Shown: positions 1 to 10,400 of the stretch, in pieces
Numbering within the stretch: position 1 is the first letter of the stretch
Layout of the letters: the number at the start of each line of letters is the position of its first letter
Assembly (NCBI GenBank): GCA_050700835.1
Contig: JBOHDX010000050.1
Coordinates: 1-55,243, forward strand
Direction: 5' to 3'
Source: JBOHDX01 sp050700835
GTDB lineage: Bacteria > Actinomycetota > Actinomycetes > Propionibacteriales > Nocardioidaceae
Length of the DNA stretch: 55,243 nucleotides
Notes under the pieces: generated by a model
Database searches by the model: none
What the model saw: the letters and a program-made list of their open reading frames with translations, nothing else
Told to the model about the DNA's origin: nothing
Program-made: the position numbers and the translations under genes

Positions 1-2591
<2,591 letters not shown>

Positions 2592-2843
2592 GGTGTGGAA
2601 CTCCTGAATCGGGGCGGTCTCGCCCCGTCGGCTGATCGGACGGCCCCCGCGGCGGCTGCCCACCGCCCTGGCCGAGGCCCATCCTAGGCTGAACACATCC
2701 TAGGCAGTGCCGCCAAGGCGCCGGCGACCGTCCCGCGGGTGCGCGGAGCGACCGGGCCAAAGGTGCGCCCAGCGGCGCAGGATCGCAGGCGCGGGGCAGG
2801 ATCGGCCGGGGTACGGCTGCACACAGATGGGAGGGCAGCGGCG

Positions 2844-3677
2844 ATGACGGTGGTTCGACGACGGGCGCACCCACGGGTTCGACCCGGGCGACTGGCTCCT
2901 GCCCGCCTCTTGGCGGCTGCCCTCGTCGCGCTGGTCGCTGGCGCCGGCTGCGGTGGTCCCTCGGACGCCGCGAACCGACCGGCCGCACCCGCGCAGTCGG
3001 TGGGCACCACGCTGGACCGGGCCGTGTCGGGCTCGATCCTCGACCTCCCGCTCCGCACCTCCACCGGCCAAGCGACGTCGCTTCGGGCGTACGCCGGGAA
3101 GGTGATCGTGCTCAGCGACATGATGACGCTGTGCGCCGAGACGTGCCCGCTCGACACCGCCAACGTGGTGGATGCGGCACGTGCGGTCGAACGAGCCGGG
3201 CTCGGCGACAAGGTGGCGTTCCTGAGCATCACGGTCGACCCGCGCCGCGACACGGTGCCGCAGCTGGCGGCGTACCGGCGGCTGTTCACGCCGCCACCGT
3301 CAGACTGGGAGACGCTGACCGGTTCGCCGGCGGACCTGGCGCGGCTGTGGAAGTACTTCGGGGTCTACTACAAGAGGGTGCCGCAGGGCGTGCCCCCGGA
3401 CAAGAACTGGCGCACCGGCAAGCCGCTGGCCTACGACATCGAGCACGCCGACCTGCTGCTGTTCCTCGACCACGCGGGACACGAGCGGTTCGTGCTCAAC
3501 GGCGCTCCGCACGTCGCGTCCGGGGCATCGGTGCCGAAGAAGCTGCACGACTTCCTCGATGAGGCCGGGCTGAAGAACCTGCGCCGGTCGGCCGGCTTCG
3601 GCACCTGGACGACGCCCCAGGCGCTGTCGGCGATCAGCTGGCTGATCGGGCACGAGATCGCGGGCTCGTCAGGCTGA
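2844..3677 (+). CDS. SCO1/SenC-type thioredoxin-fold lipoprotein
   Basis: This is a 277-residue lipoprotein. An arginine-rich N-terminus and hydrophobic stretch end in a lipobox whose cysteine is residue 36 (AGAGC). The mature part is a thioredoxin-like SCO domain with a CxxxC pair (C97, C101, in LCAETCP) and the distal conserved histidine in YDIEHAD (H201). These three residues bind copper in SCO proteins that metallate cytochrome c oxidase or act as redox partners. The ATG at 2844 follows GGGAGGGCAGCGGCG and gives a clean signal peptide; an upstream GTG at 2739 would add an unlikely cytosolic extension. The gene ends converge: it overlaps the next gene's 3' end by 9 bp inside a 20-bp tandem duplication. 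Fold and ligands are seen; the copper role is inferred from the family. Confidence 0.85.
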   Translation: MTVVRRRAHPRVRPGRLAPARLLAAALVALVAGAGCGGPSDAANRPAAPAQSVGTTLDRAVSGSILDLPLRTSTGQATSLRAYAGKVIVLSDMMTLCAETCPLDTANVVDAARAVERAGLGDKVAFLSITVDPRRDTVPQLAAYRRLFTPPPSDWETLTGSPADLARLWKYFGVYYKRVPQGVPPDKNWRTGKPLAYDIEHADLLLFLDHAGHERFVLNGAPHVASGASVPKKLHDFLDEAGLKNLRRSAGFGTWTTPQALSAISWLIGHEIAGSSG

Positions 3678-3696
3678 TCGCGAGCTCGTCAGGTTG
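3657..3696. repeat. 20-bp tandem duplication at convergent gene ends
   Basis: Two adjacent 20-bp copies (3657-3676 and 3677-3696) match at 18 of 20 positions around the core GCTCGTCAGG. They span the stop codon of the SCO1-like gene and the last codons of the opposite glycosylase gene, so the short 3' overlap of the two genes probably arose with this duplication. Confidence 0.75.
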
Positions 3697-4967
3697 ACGG
3701 GACCTGCCTGTCCGGGGGTGATCCGCGTGGCCGCGCGCTCGGGCTCCGGCCCGCCGGCGCCCGCGCCGGCCACGGCGGCCGCGAGATCGGGCGCCAGATC
3801 CCCACGAGGCGCGACGACCACGTCGTCGAGCCCGAGCCAGTCCGCGACCTGGGTCAGCTCCTCGGCCAGCTCGGACGCGGTCGACGCCGGCGCCCCCGGC
3901 TCGACGTGGGCGGCGCGGACCAGCAGCGCCCGGCGTTGCCGATCGGCCTTGAGATCGACCCGGGCGACGAGACGGTCTCCGAGCAGGAACGGCAGCACGT
4001 AGTAGCCGTGCACGCGCAGGTGCTCCGGCACGTAGATCTCGATCCGGTACTTGAAGTCGAACAGCACCTCGGTGCGGGTGCGCTCGAACACCAGCGGGTC
4101 GAACGGGCTGAGCAGCGCTCGAGCCCGGACGGTCCTGGGCAGCGCGGCTTCGTGATGGAGGTACGCCGGGCGCTTCCAGCCCTGAACGGCCACTGGAACC
4201 AGCTCGCCGGCGTCGACGAGGTCGGCGACGGCCTGCCGGGTCGCGGCCGGCTTCAGCCGGAAGTAGTCCCGCAGGCACTGCTCCGTGCCCACGCCGTGGG
4301 CCTGCGCGGACTGGCGGACCAGGATCCGGTGCGACTCCTCGACGTCGGGCGTCGGCGCATTGACGACGGCGGCCGGCAGCACCCGCTCGGGCAGGTCGTA
4401 CAACCGTTCGAACGCGGAGTTGCGCCCCGCGGACGTGATCCGGCCGGTGTAGAACAGCGCCTCGAGCACCGTCTTGACCAGCGACCAGTTCCAGCCCCAG
4501 TCGGTGCGCTCCCGATGCACGTCAGTGTCGATCTGGCGCGCGGTCAGCGGCCCGCGGCGGGTCACCTCGTCGAGCACCCACTCAACCACGTCCGGATGCT
4601 CGGCGGCCGCGCGTTTCACCCCGCCCCACGCACCGTCGAGACTGGCCATCCGGAACCGCAGCGCGGGCTGGAGGTCGACCCGGACGAGCGAGGCTTCGTG
4701 GCCCCAGTACTCGAACATCCGCCGCGGCGCGCGTTGGAACGACCGCTCCAGCAGCGACGGAGCGTACGGCCCGATCCGGGAGTAGAGCGGCATGTAGTGC
4801 GCCCTGGTGAACACGTTGACCGAGTCGATCTGGAACAACCCGAGCCGGTCCGCGACGCGGTTGAGCGCCCTGGCGTCGGCGACGGTCGGTCGCCGGGCGG
4901 TGAACCCCTGCGCGGCCAGCGCGATCCGACGTGCCTGGGTCAGCGTCAGTCGTTCGGTCGTCCGCAC
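3669..4967 (-). CDS. YcaQ/AlkX-type winged-helix DNA glycosylase (HTH_42 family)
   Basis: This 432-residue protein belongs to the winged-helix crosslink-repair family (YcaQ/DUF1006, HTH_42). The N-terminal LTLTQARRIALAAQGF and the DRLGLFQID segment are family hallmarks. The QID in that segment fits the catalytic Q-hydrophobic-D signature I recall for the YcaQ branch, as opposed to QxQ in AlkZ-like proteins. These enzymes release alkylated or interstrand-crosslinked bases. The start is uncertain: GTG at 4967 puts the family motif near the N-terminus, while GTG at 5018 adds 17 residues; neither has a good ribosome site, so translation may be leaderless. Its 3' end overlaps the convergent SCO1-like gene. 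Family call is solid; substrate is inferred. Confidence 0.82.
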   Translation of the reverse strand: MRTTERLTLTQARRIALAAQGFTARRPTVADARALNRVADRLGLFQIDSVNVFTRAHYMPLYSRIGPYAPSLLERSFQRAPRRMFEYWGHEASLVRVDLQPALRFRMASLDGAWGGVKRAAAEHPDVVEWVLDEVTRRGPLTARQIDTDVHRERTDWGWNWSLVKTVLEALFYTGRITSAGRNSAFERLYDLPERVLPAAVVNAPTPDVEESHRILVRQSAQAHGVGTEQCLRDYFRLKPAATRQAVADLVDAGELVPVAVQGWKRPAYLHHEAALPRTVRARALLSPFDPLVFERTRTEVLFDFKYRIEIYVPEHLRVHGYYVLPFLLGDRLVARVDLKADRQRRALLVRAAHVEPGAPASTASELAEELTQVADWLGLDDVVVAPRGDLAPDLAAAVAGAGAGGPEPERAATRITPGQAGPVNLTSSRSA

Positions 4968-5039
4968 GCGCGAAAGGCTAGGCGAAGGGTCCGACAACCC
5001 CGCCGCACGGGGCCACACCCGACCAGACCAGGCGGTACG

Positions 5040-5624
5040 TCAGGTGGTTGCTGATCCCACCATCGGATCCGCGGGCTCGGTCGGGTCGGAACCCTCGCCG
5101 TCACCGGAGTCCTCGCTCGCGCCTTCGTCGACCTGCCGACGCTTGGGCGGGGTCGTCTTCGTCCCCAGCACGAGCATCGCCAGGACGACCAGCACGATCG
5201 TCAATGGGTTGTGCAGTCTGGCGAAGAGGGAACCGACGCCCGGGATGCGGATCCACTCCTGCCCGACGATGGAGGCATCCTTGATGGTCCACGGGTCGGC
5301 CTCGGTGCGGTTGTCACCCCGGGTCTTGAATCCCGCCGACTCGCTGCCGCTGTTGAGGCGGTGGATCACCTGGCCGCCGTCGATGTGGAAGGCGACGACC
5401 TCGCCGACGTGATAGCTCGGTTGCTCCCGAGTCAGCACCAGGTCCCCGGTGTACAGGTGCGGTTGCATGCTGGTTCCCTGGACCACGACGTACCCCGTTC
5501 GCCCACCGAGGCTGGTCGGCCAGAGAAAGAACACCCACACCCCGAGGAAGGCGAGTCCCAGAACTCGGAGCACGATCTTGCGCATCGGGGGACGGGTGGG
5601 CCGGGGCAGTCGCAGTATTGTCAT
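5040..5624 (-). CDS. Type I signal peptidase, ER/SipW-like (module A)
   Basis: A 194-residue membrane signal peptidase. One TM segment (about 16-36) is followed by the catalytic serine in QGTSMQPHL (S52). The general base is a histidine (H88 in GQVIHRL), not lysine, which defines the ER/archaeal/SipW subtype. The conserved GDN follows, and a second TM near residue 140-156 precedes an acidic Pro/Ser-rich cytosolic tail. GAGGA sits 5 bases before the ATG. It is the last gene of a two-gene unit: the exported protein at 5698-6132 is its probable substrate, and a perfect hairpin (5643-5673) separates them. Family and catalytic residues are seen; substrate pairing is inferred from position and repetition of this layout in the window. 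Confidence 0.88.
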   Translation of the reverse strand: MTILRLPRPTRPPMRKIVLRVLGLAFLGVWVFFLWPTSLGGRTGYVVVQGTSMQPHLYTGDLVLTREQPSYHVGEVVAFHIDGGQVIHRLNSGSESAGFKTRGDNRTEADPWTIKDASIVGQEWIRIPGVGSLFARLHNPLTIVLVVLAMLVLGTKTTPPKRRQVDEGASEDSGDGEGSDPTEPADPMVGSATT

Positions 5625-5642
5625 CGATCCTCGTTTCCGGTC

Positions 5643-5673
5643 ATGGGGCGGATTCCCGAGGAATCCGCCCCAT
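5643..5673 (-). terminator. Hairpin between exported protein and signal peptidase (module A)
   Basis: Perfect 14-bp arms, 5643-5656 and 5660-5673, enclose a 3-base loop. The hairpin starts 24 bp after the stop of the exported-protein gene and ends 18 bp before the peptidase start. There is no U-tract, as is common in actinobacterial terminators. It probably terminates most transcripts, or protects the substrate mRNA 3' end, so substrate exceeds peptidase. Confidence 0.75.
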
Positions 5674-5697
5674 CCCGCTACGAAACAGTCCGACCGG

Positions 5698-6132
5698 TCA
5701 GGCCGGAGCGTTGTCGGAGAACGTCACGATGACGTGGTCGACCTGGTTCGCCGGAGTGTTGCCGTTGCTGTTGTAGTTCGAGTCGTTGATGTACTCGCCC
5801 GGGTAGCTTGACAGCGTCACAGCGCCACCGCCGGCAGGCACCAGAGCGTGGTCAGTGCCGTCGACCGAGCCATTCGGCCGGATGGTGCTGACCGTGACGT
5901 ACTTGCCGCCGCAGTTGGCGTCGATGTTGCCGATCGTGATCGAGCTCAGCCACACGCCGGTGCTGTTCGGCGTGTACGCGACACTCACGTTGCTCGTCTG
6001 GCACTGCGCCGAGTGGGCGTTGCCACTCTGCAGGACACCTGACGACGAGAACCCGGGAAGGCTTGTCGCCGACGCCACGCCAGCGCCCGCCAGCAGCGTC
6101 GCCACCATCCCGTACTTGATCAATCCGCGCAT
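5698..6132 (-). CDS. Small exported protein, probable SipW-type substrate (module A)
   Basis: A 144-residue protein with a short basic N-terminus, hydrophobic core (MVATLLAGAGVASA) and likely cleavage around the SATS segment. The mature part is Ser/Thr/Asn/Gly rich with two cysteines (in SAQCQTS and DANCGGK) that could form a disulfide, and looks like a beta-sandwich. A GGGAGG lies just upstream of the ATG at 6132, which fixes the start; longer in-frame openings upstream lack it. The next gene encodes an ER-type signal peptidase. Its upstream region holds a 15-bp palindrome (6257-6271) and a small leader hairpin (6163-6179). I do not recognise a named family; the surface or matrix role is an inference from the SipW/TasA parallel. 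Confidence 0.75.
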   Translation of the reverse strand: MRGLIKYGMVATLLAGAGVASATSLPGFSSSGVLQSGNAHSAQCQTSNVSVAYTPNSTGVWLSSITIGNIDANCGGKYVTVSTIRPNGSVDGTDHALVPAGGGAVTLSSYPGEYINDSNYNSNGNTPANQVDHVIVTFSDNAPA

Positions 6133-6256
6133 GATCACCCTCCCGAGTGAGTCTGTTGAGTCTCCGCCGGTGTGGCGGACGGAGCAATCGTCGCGGAAAG
6201 CGAGAATCCGGGTCATCATCGAGATTGATGAATGTCCGTCGAACGGCTCGTCTATT

Positions 6257-6271
6257 GTTGCCGTCGGCAAC
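6257..6271. promoter_or_regulatory. 15-bp palindrome upstream of module A
   Basis: GTTGCC and GGCAAC flank a 3-base centre, a perfect dyad about 125 bp upstream of the module A start. The position and symmetry suit an operator for a dimeric regulator. No regulator is identified. Confidence 0.4.
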
Positions 6272-6318
6272 GGTTTAGGACCTTATCTGCCCGCCGGCCG
6301 ACCAAGTTCCCGCGCAAT

Positions 6319-6373
6319 TGCGGGAAAGTGGCGCGAAGATGGGCCGGAATCGAGCCAGAATCCCGCAATTGCG
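6319..6373. repeat. Dispersed 55-bp intergenic inverted repeat, copy 1
   Basis: This 55-bp element aligns without gaps to 46423-46477, matching at 39 of 55 positions with the conservation concentrated at the ends. Its outer arms, ATTGCGGGA (6317-6325) and TCCCGCAAT (6361-6369), are perfect inverted repeats. An extra partial end (TTCCCGCGCAATTG) lies immediately to the left, suggesting a second truncated copy. It sits in the non-coding gap between module A and the XdhC-like gene. Confidence 0.7.
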
Positions 6374-6425
6374 GTCCGGCCCGGGCAGTGCGCCAAGGCT
6401 GCGGTCCGGCCTGGTGCCACGCGGG

Positions 6426-6965
6426 TCAGGACGTGTGCACGTTCGCCGGCGACGGCTCCGTTGCGAGCCTCATCCGACCGCCATCGCGGCCGTACGCCTC
6501 CGCCACGATCTCGGCGACCACCGACAAGGCGATCTCTCCGGGCCCCTTGCCGCCGGTGTTCAGCCCGGCAGGCACGTGCAGCCGCGCCAGCGCCTCCGGC
6601 GCGATCGAGTCCGACAACGCCGCCAGGACGGTGGCGGCGCGGCGGCGACTCGCCATCATCGCGATGTACCCCGTCCTTCCTGACAAGGCGTGCCGCAGCA
6701 GCGCCTCCATGTCAGGAGTGTCGTGGTCGCAGAGCACCAGCGCGTCGCGATCGTCGAGCGGGTGACCGGCCAACCAACCCAGGGGCGACGCGTCTGCGTC
6801 CTCGTCGGCCAGCAGCGTTGTGCGGCGCCCGGTGATCTGGGCGATCTCGACCACGGCACGCCCGATCGGGTTGTCGGTCACCACGACGACCTGGCCGTGG
6901 TCCGGGGCGGCGTCGGACCAAGCCTGCTCACGCCCGAGCGGGGCCCGACGATCGGCGGTGCTCAT
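6426..6965 (-). CDS. XdhC-like Rossmann-domain protein
   Basis: A 179-residue protein resembling only the C-terminal Rossmann half of XdhC, the factor that delivers sulfurated molybdenum cofactor to xanthine dehydrogenase-type enzymes. Seen are a nucleotide-binding start (VVVVTDNPIGRAVVEI), the central VLCDHDTPDMEALLRHAL, the GYIAMMASRRR segment, and the terminal LHVPAGLNTGGKGPGEIALSVVAE-type signature. The N-terminal CoxI-type domain is absent, and no molybdenum hydroxylase genes lie nearby, so it may be a stand-alone paralogue. ATG at 6965 is chosen because it places the protein start just before the domain; the ribosome site is weak. Family assignment is good, function uncertain. Confidence 0.75.
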   Translation of the reverse strand: MSTADRRAPLGREQAWSDAAPDHGQVVVVTDNPIGRAVVEIAQITGRRTTLLADEDADASPLGWLAGHPLDDRDALVLCDHDTPDMEALLRHALSGRTGYIAMMASRRRAATVLAALSDSIAPEALARLHVPAGLNTGGKGPGEIALSVVAEIVAEAYGRDGGRMRLATEPSPANVHTS

Positions 6966-6987
6966 GTGGCCGACAGTACGCCGGCAG

Positions 6988-7602
6988 TCAGGGTCTCCGT
7001 GCCGGCACGATGCCCACGCGCCATGCGAGGAACCCACCGATGACCATCGCCCCGACGACCAACTCGGCGACGGCGACGTTCGTCCACTGGAAACTCCAGT
7101 TCAGGGACGACGACGGGAGAGGGATCCGGCGGTTGCCGACGATGCTCAGCACGAGTGGCTCGCCGATCAGTAGCAGCCCGCAGATCGGCACGGTCCAGTA
7201 GCGGTGCCGGTTGCCGACGTACGCCCCGATCACGCCCATCACCGGTCCGGCAACCAGGCCGAAAACGAGCCAGAGCAGACCGGCTCGGAACACCCAGGCG
7301 AAGTCGCCGAGCAGACCACCGTGGTTTCCGAGCTGCGGGACGAAAAGCAGCGTCTCGGTGGCGTAGAAGGCGACGAGGGCGGCGAGCGTGGCCACCAGAC
7401 CTCTGACCGCGCCGGCCCGGATCGTCGGCGTTCCGAGGGACGACAAGAAGCCCAGCAGCAACCACGGCGTACTCAGGTTGCCCAACTCGCCGCGCACGTC
7501 GGAGGCCCAAGACCCCCGAGCCTTCATCAGCTCGACCGCCGCGCCGAAGACCAGGGACCCGACGAGCCAGCCGAAGCGCCTCATCGTCATACGCGGGATC
7601 AT
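6988..7602 (-). CDS. Predicted multi-pass membrane protein
   Basis: A protein of about 204 residues with five or six predicted TM segments, including FGWLVGSLVFGAAVEL, WLLLGFLSSL, GLVATLAALVAFYAT, LWLVFGLVAGPVMGVIGAY, VPICGLLLIG and VAELVVGAMVIGGFLAW. I do not recognise the family. ATG at 7602 is chosen over an opening at 7704, which would run into the adjacent VOC gene. It lies 22 bp upstream of the XdhC-like gene on the same strand, so the two may be co-transcribed. No function is proposed. Confidence 0.6.
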   Translation of the reverse strand: MIPRMTMRRFGWLVGSLVFGAAVELMKARGSWASDVRGELGNLSTPWLLLGFLSSLGTPTIRAGAVRGLVATLAALVAFYATETLLFVPQLGNHGGLLGDFAWVFRAGLLWLVFGLVAGPVMGVIGAYVGNRHRYWTVPICGLLLIGEPLVLSIVGNRRIPLPSSSLNWSFQWTNVAVAELVVGAMVIGGFLAWRVGIVPARRP

Positions 7603-7657
7603 CTCACTCGCACGCCCGCTGGACGTGACGTTCGACAGCCCCGCCGGCCCGTGCGGG

Positions 7658-8074
7658 TCACGGTGACGAGGCGTAGAGGCAGAACGGATGCCCGGCGGGA
7701 TCAAGCAGGACCCTGACGTCGTCCTGCGGCTGGTGCTCCGGAAGCTCGGCCCCCAGCGCGACCGCCCGGGCGGTCTCCCCCTCGAGGTCGGTCACCTCGA
7801 AGTCGAGGTGCGACATCATCTGCTGGCTCCCCGGCTCTCCCGGCCATGCCGGCCGCACGAAGTCGGGGTTGTGCTGAATGGCGAGGTACGCCACGCCCTC
7901 ACCGAGATCGAGGGCCGCGTCGTCGTGGTCCTGCTTCCAGATCCGCCAGCCACGCAAAAGTGAGTAGAAGCGAGCCAGCTCGGCCACGTCCGGGGCGTCA
8001 AGGACCACGCCCCACCAGTCGGAGCGTTCCCATCTGTCCGCGGTCTGGTCGGACGGTGTCGATCCCTGGTCCAT
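7658..8074 (-). CDS. VOC/glyoxalase-fold protein
   Basis: A 138-residue single-domain vicinal-oxygen-chelate protein. The DWWGVVLDAPDVAELARFY opening, the SHLDFEVTD metal-site histidine strand and the LLDPAGHPFCLY ending are typical of the glyoxalase/bleomycin-resistance superfamily. Such proteins act as dioxygenases, isomerases or ligand binders; the substrate cannot be told from sequence. It diverges from another VOC gene (8221-8592), and the two share only superfamily-level similarity by eye. Confidence 0.8.
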   Translation of the reverse strand: MDQGSTPSDQTADRWERSDWWGVVLDAPDVAELARFYSLLRGWRIWKQDHDDAALDLGEGVAYLAIQHNPDFVRPAWPGEPGSQQMMSHLDFEVTDLEGETARAVALGAELPEHQPQDDVRVLLDPAGHPFCLYASSP

Positions 8075-8220
8075 GGGCCGACGGTAGCGATTCCAGGAGT
8101 GGTTGCCACGCCACCTGGGCCACCCGCGGCACTCGGAGCGCCGGCCCGAGGCAGCCGAGCACTGTCCTGACCTGCCTCTAGCCTGAGCCGGACATCAGCC
8201 ACGACCGCAGGGAGACCGCG

Positions 8221-8592
8221 ATGGACTTCAAGATCGAGTTGATTCCGCTTGCCGTGCAGGACGTCGATCGCTCCGTCGAGTTCTACGGCGACGGGCTCGG
8301 GTGGAACGTCGACCACGATGCGACCGTGACCCCCCAGCTCCGCTTCGTGCAGGTGACGCCGCCGGGATCAGCCTGCTCGATCTGTTTCGGCGATGGACTC
8401 CAGATGATGCCCGACGGCTCCTCGCAGTTCATCCAGATCGTCGTCGCGGATGCGGACGATGCCCGGGCGTACCTGCGCGATCGTGGGGTCGAGTGCAGCG
8501 AAGTCGACGAGCAGCCCTGGGGCCGGTTCGTCCGGTTCGACGACCCCGACGGCAATCACTGGGCGCTGCAACAGATCGTCCGGCCGTCCTGA
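8221..8592 (+). CDS. VOC/glyoxalase-fold protein
   Basis: A 123-residue VOC protein starting at an ATG after CAGGGAGACCGCG. It opens with ELIPLAVQDVDRSVEFYGDGLGW and ends with VRFDDPDGNHWALQQIV, the usual two beta-alpha-beta-beta-beta units. It is a single gene divergent from the other VOC gene, and its end converges on the DUF5305-like gene 35 bp away. The activity is unknown. Confidence 0.82.
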   Translation: MDFKIELIPLAVQDVDRSVEFYGDGLGWNVDHDATVTPQLRFVQVTPPGSACSICFGDGLQMMPDGSSQFIQIVVADADDARAYLRDRGVECSEVDEQPWGRFVRFDDPDGNHWALQQIVRPS

Positions 8593-8627
8593 CCGGATGC
8601 CTCGACCGGTACGAGCGGAACGAACTG

Positions 8628-9836
8628 TCAGCGCCGTGCCTTCGCGGCCGTCTTGTGACCGTTCAACCCGGTGGAGGTGACCTTCTCGGTGACGTTCCCG
8701 GTGGCCTCCGCATGAGCCTCGGCCGCCGTCGACGCGCCCGCGTCGAACCCCGGTTCCCCCGCCTCCGACGGCTGCGACGGGCGGTAGCGGTAGAGCATCC
8801 CGTTGTCCCAGACGAGGTACGCGTCGCCAGGCTGGTCGCTGACCTGCAGGATCATCGACTCGTACCGCTTGGCCAGCTCGGCGAGGGAGTCGATGTTGCC
8901 CACGTCGGCGACGGGGACATCCGGCAATGCGAGCGCCCGCACCTGCACGATCCGCGTGCCGTACAGCGTGCGGATCCGATCCCGTTCTCCACTCGAGCCG
9001 CTGTCGCGCAGGAGCGGCCGCGCCAGCCACAGCCCGAGCAGCAGGCACAACCCCGCGAGTCCGAAGCCGACGTACATCGTGATCTGGATCGGCGGGTGCA
9101 CGAAGTACAGCGGCACGGAGCTGCTCACCTTGGTGGTGACACTCACCGAGCCGGCCTTGCTCGGCTTGAGCAGGTCAGCCGGCGTCGTCAGGGTGCCCGC
9201 GTTGGACGTGCCGCTGGCGATGCTCAGCGTCTTGCCATCCAGGGTGAAGGGCAAGGACGGCGAGTACGACGACTTGACTCGTTGACCGGCCACCTGACCG
9301 GCCATCGTGATTCGGGGCCGGATGGACACGGTTGCGCTGCTTTGGACCTGAGTGCCCAGACTGGCGTTGGCGGCCGCGATGTAGCTGGTGATGTCGCCCA
9401 CCGGCAGTGTGCCCGACGTCGTGACCTGGCTGCCGTTGAACTTCGTGCTAGCGGCGACCGGGAACTGCCGTGACAGCCCCTGCCCGATCGTGACGAGGGC
9501 AACCATCCCGGCCGTGCCGTGCACGTCAACGGTTGCCTTGGTGTCGAGCCGGTACGTGAACCCGACATGGACCGGGCCAACGACCTGCGTGAGGATCGGC
9601 TCGCCCGTGGTCAGGCCCTGCGCGCCGTACACCGACGACGAGGGTGCCGTTGCCGAATAGGCGAAGTTGCCGGACTCTGTGTAGCCGAGCTTCGTCGAGT
9701 TGCTCGTCGAGGACGGCAGCACGAGCGCCACCAGTCCCAGAGCCAGCGCGAGCACGCCAACGACGCTGACCACGGCGAGCGTCTCGAGCCTGCCCAGCAC
9801 CGGCGGCGCAGCCTCGTCCTGTCCCCGAGTTGTCAT
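8628..9836 (-). CDS. DUF5305-like membrane protein of signal-peptidase locus (module B)
   Basis: A 402-residue protein with a short cytosolic N-terminus, TM1 (about 19-40), an extracytoplasmic domain of about 210 residues rich in Ser/Thr and beta-strands, TM2 (about 252-272) and a cytosolic tail of 130 residues with a compact core (RIVQVRALALPDVPVADV..AYLVWDNGMLYRY). The arrangement matches DUF5305 proteins, which I recall beside SipW-type signal peptidases in archaea and actinobacteria. It is the last gene of module B: exported protein 11045-11452, signal peptidase 10390-10944, exported protein 9933-10400, then this gene. It may be a membrane anchor or accessory factor for assembly of the exported proteins. 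Topology is read from the sequence; family name moderately sure; role inferred. Confidence 0.68.
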   Translation of the reverse strand: MTTRGQDEAAPPVLGRLETLAVVSVVGVLALALGLVALVLPSSTSNSTKLGYTESGNFAYSATAPSSSVYGAQGLTTGEPILTQVVGPVHVGFTYRLDTKATVDVHGTAGMVALVTIGQGLSRQFPVAASTKFNGSQVTTSGTLPVGDITSYIAAANASLGTQVQSSATVSIRPRITMAGQVAGQRVKSSYSPSLPFTLDGKTLSIASGTSNAGTLTTPADLLKPSKAGSVSVTTKVSSSVPLYFVHPPIQITMYVGFGLAGLCLLLGLWLARPLLRDSGSSGERDRIRTLYGTRIVQVRALALPDVPVADVGNIDSLAELAKRYESMILQVSDQPGDAYLVWDNGMLYRYRPSQPSEAGEPGFDAGASTAAEAHAEATGNVTEKVTSTGLNGHKTAAKARR

Positions 9837-9893
9837 GTTCGGTGTGTCCCTCTCGATCGGCGCACGGGTCGGGCCAGTTTCATACTGAGCGCC

Positions 9894-9920
9894 GACCGGC
9901 GGAAAATCCGCAAAACGGTC
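9894..9920. terminator. Interrupted hairpin after second exported protein of module B
   Basis: GACCG/CGGTC outer arms and GCGGA/TCCGC inner arms, with a 4-base AAAA bulge on one side, lie between the stop at 9933 and the DUF5305-like start at 9836. It is weaker than the other hairpins of the locus and may be a partial terminator or processing site. Confidence 0.4.
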
Positions 9921-9932
9921 AGACTCGTCCCG

Positions 9933-10400
9933 CTAGCCGGTGACCTTCGAGAACGCGGCGGTGCTGCTCGCCGGCGGAAGGCTGCCGTCACCGGCGAACG
10001 TCGCGGTGAACGCGCGGGGCTGTCCGGACGGGAACTCTGATGTGTCCACCTTGACATCACTCGGGCAGCTGGCCGAACCCGTCGAGTTGGTCGTTGCGCT
10101 GCACACCACGACGCCCGCGACGGTGAACATGACCCTCTCGTTGCTCACCCCTGTGCCGTTCGACGTCAGAGCCGCGCTGAGGTTCGTGAAGTGGTAGTAG
10201 CCCTGCGGCCCGCTCGCTTGCGCGACGTTGATCTTCGCCTTGTCGGTCGCGGACAGATTCGTCGGCACGCTGATCGCCACATGGGAGGTTCCCGCGTACG
10301 ACGGGTCCACGGTGTTCGAGGCCTGGTAGGCGGTGCCGGCGGTGACGAACACCGAGACAGGGATCGCGAGCAGGAGGAGCCGCCGACGTCTAACGCGCAT
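9933..10400 (-). CDS. Small exported protein with Ig-like repeat features (module B)
   Basis: A 155-residue exported protein. MRVRRRRLLLLAIP then a hydrophobic stretch to GTAYQ forms the signal, followed by ASNTVDPSYAG. The other module B exported protein has ASNSVAPSNAG at the same place, so the two share a post-signal motif. The mature part resembles a bacterial Ig-like domain, ending in AFTATFAGDGSLPPASS, with a Cys pair (VVCSATT, SASCPSD). The ATG at 10400 lies 11 bp inside the end of the signal peptidase gene, so translation is likely coupled. It is a probable substrate of that peptidase. The fold is inferred from pattern only. Confidence 0.75.
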   Translation of the reverse strand: MRVRRRRLLLLAIPVSVFVTAGTAYQASNTVDPSYAGTSHVAISVPTNLSATDKAKINVAQASGPQGYYHFTNLSAALTSNGTGVSNERVMFTVAGVVVCSATTNSTGSASCPSDVKVDTSEFPSGQPRAFTATFAGDGSLPPASSTAAFSKVTG

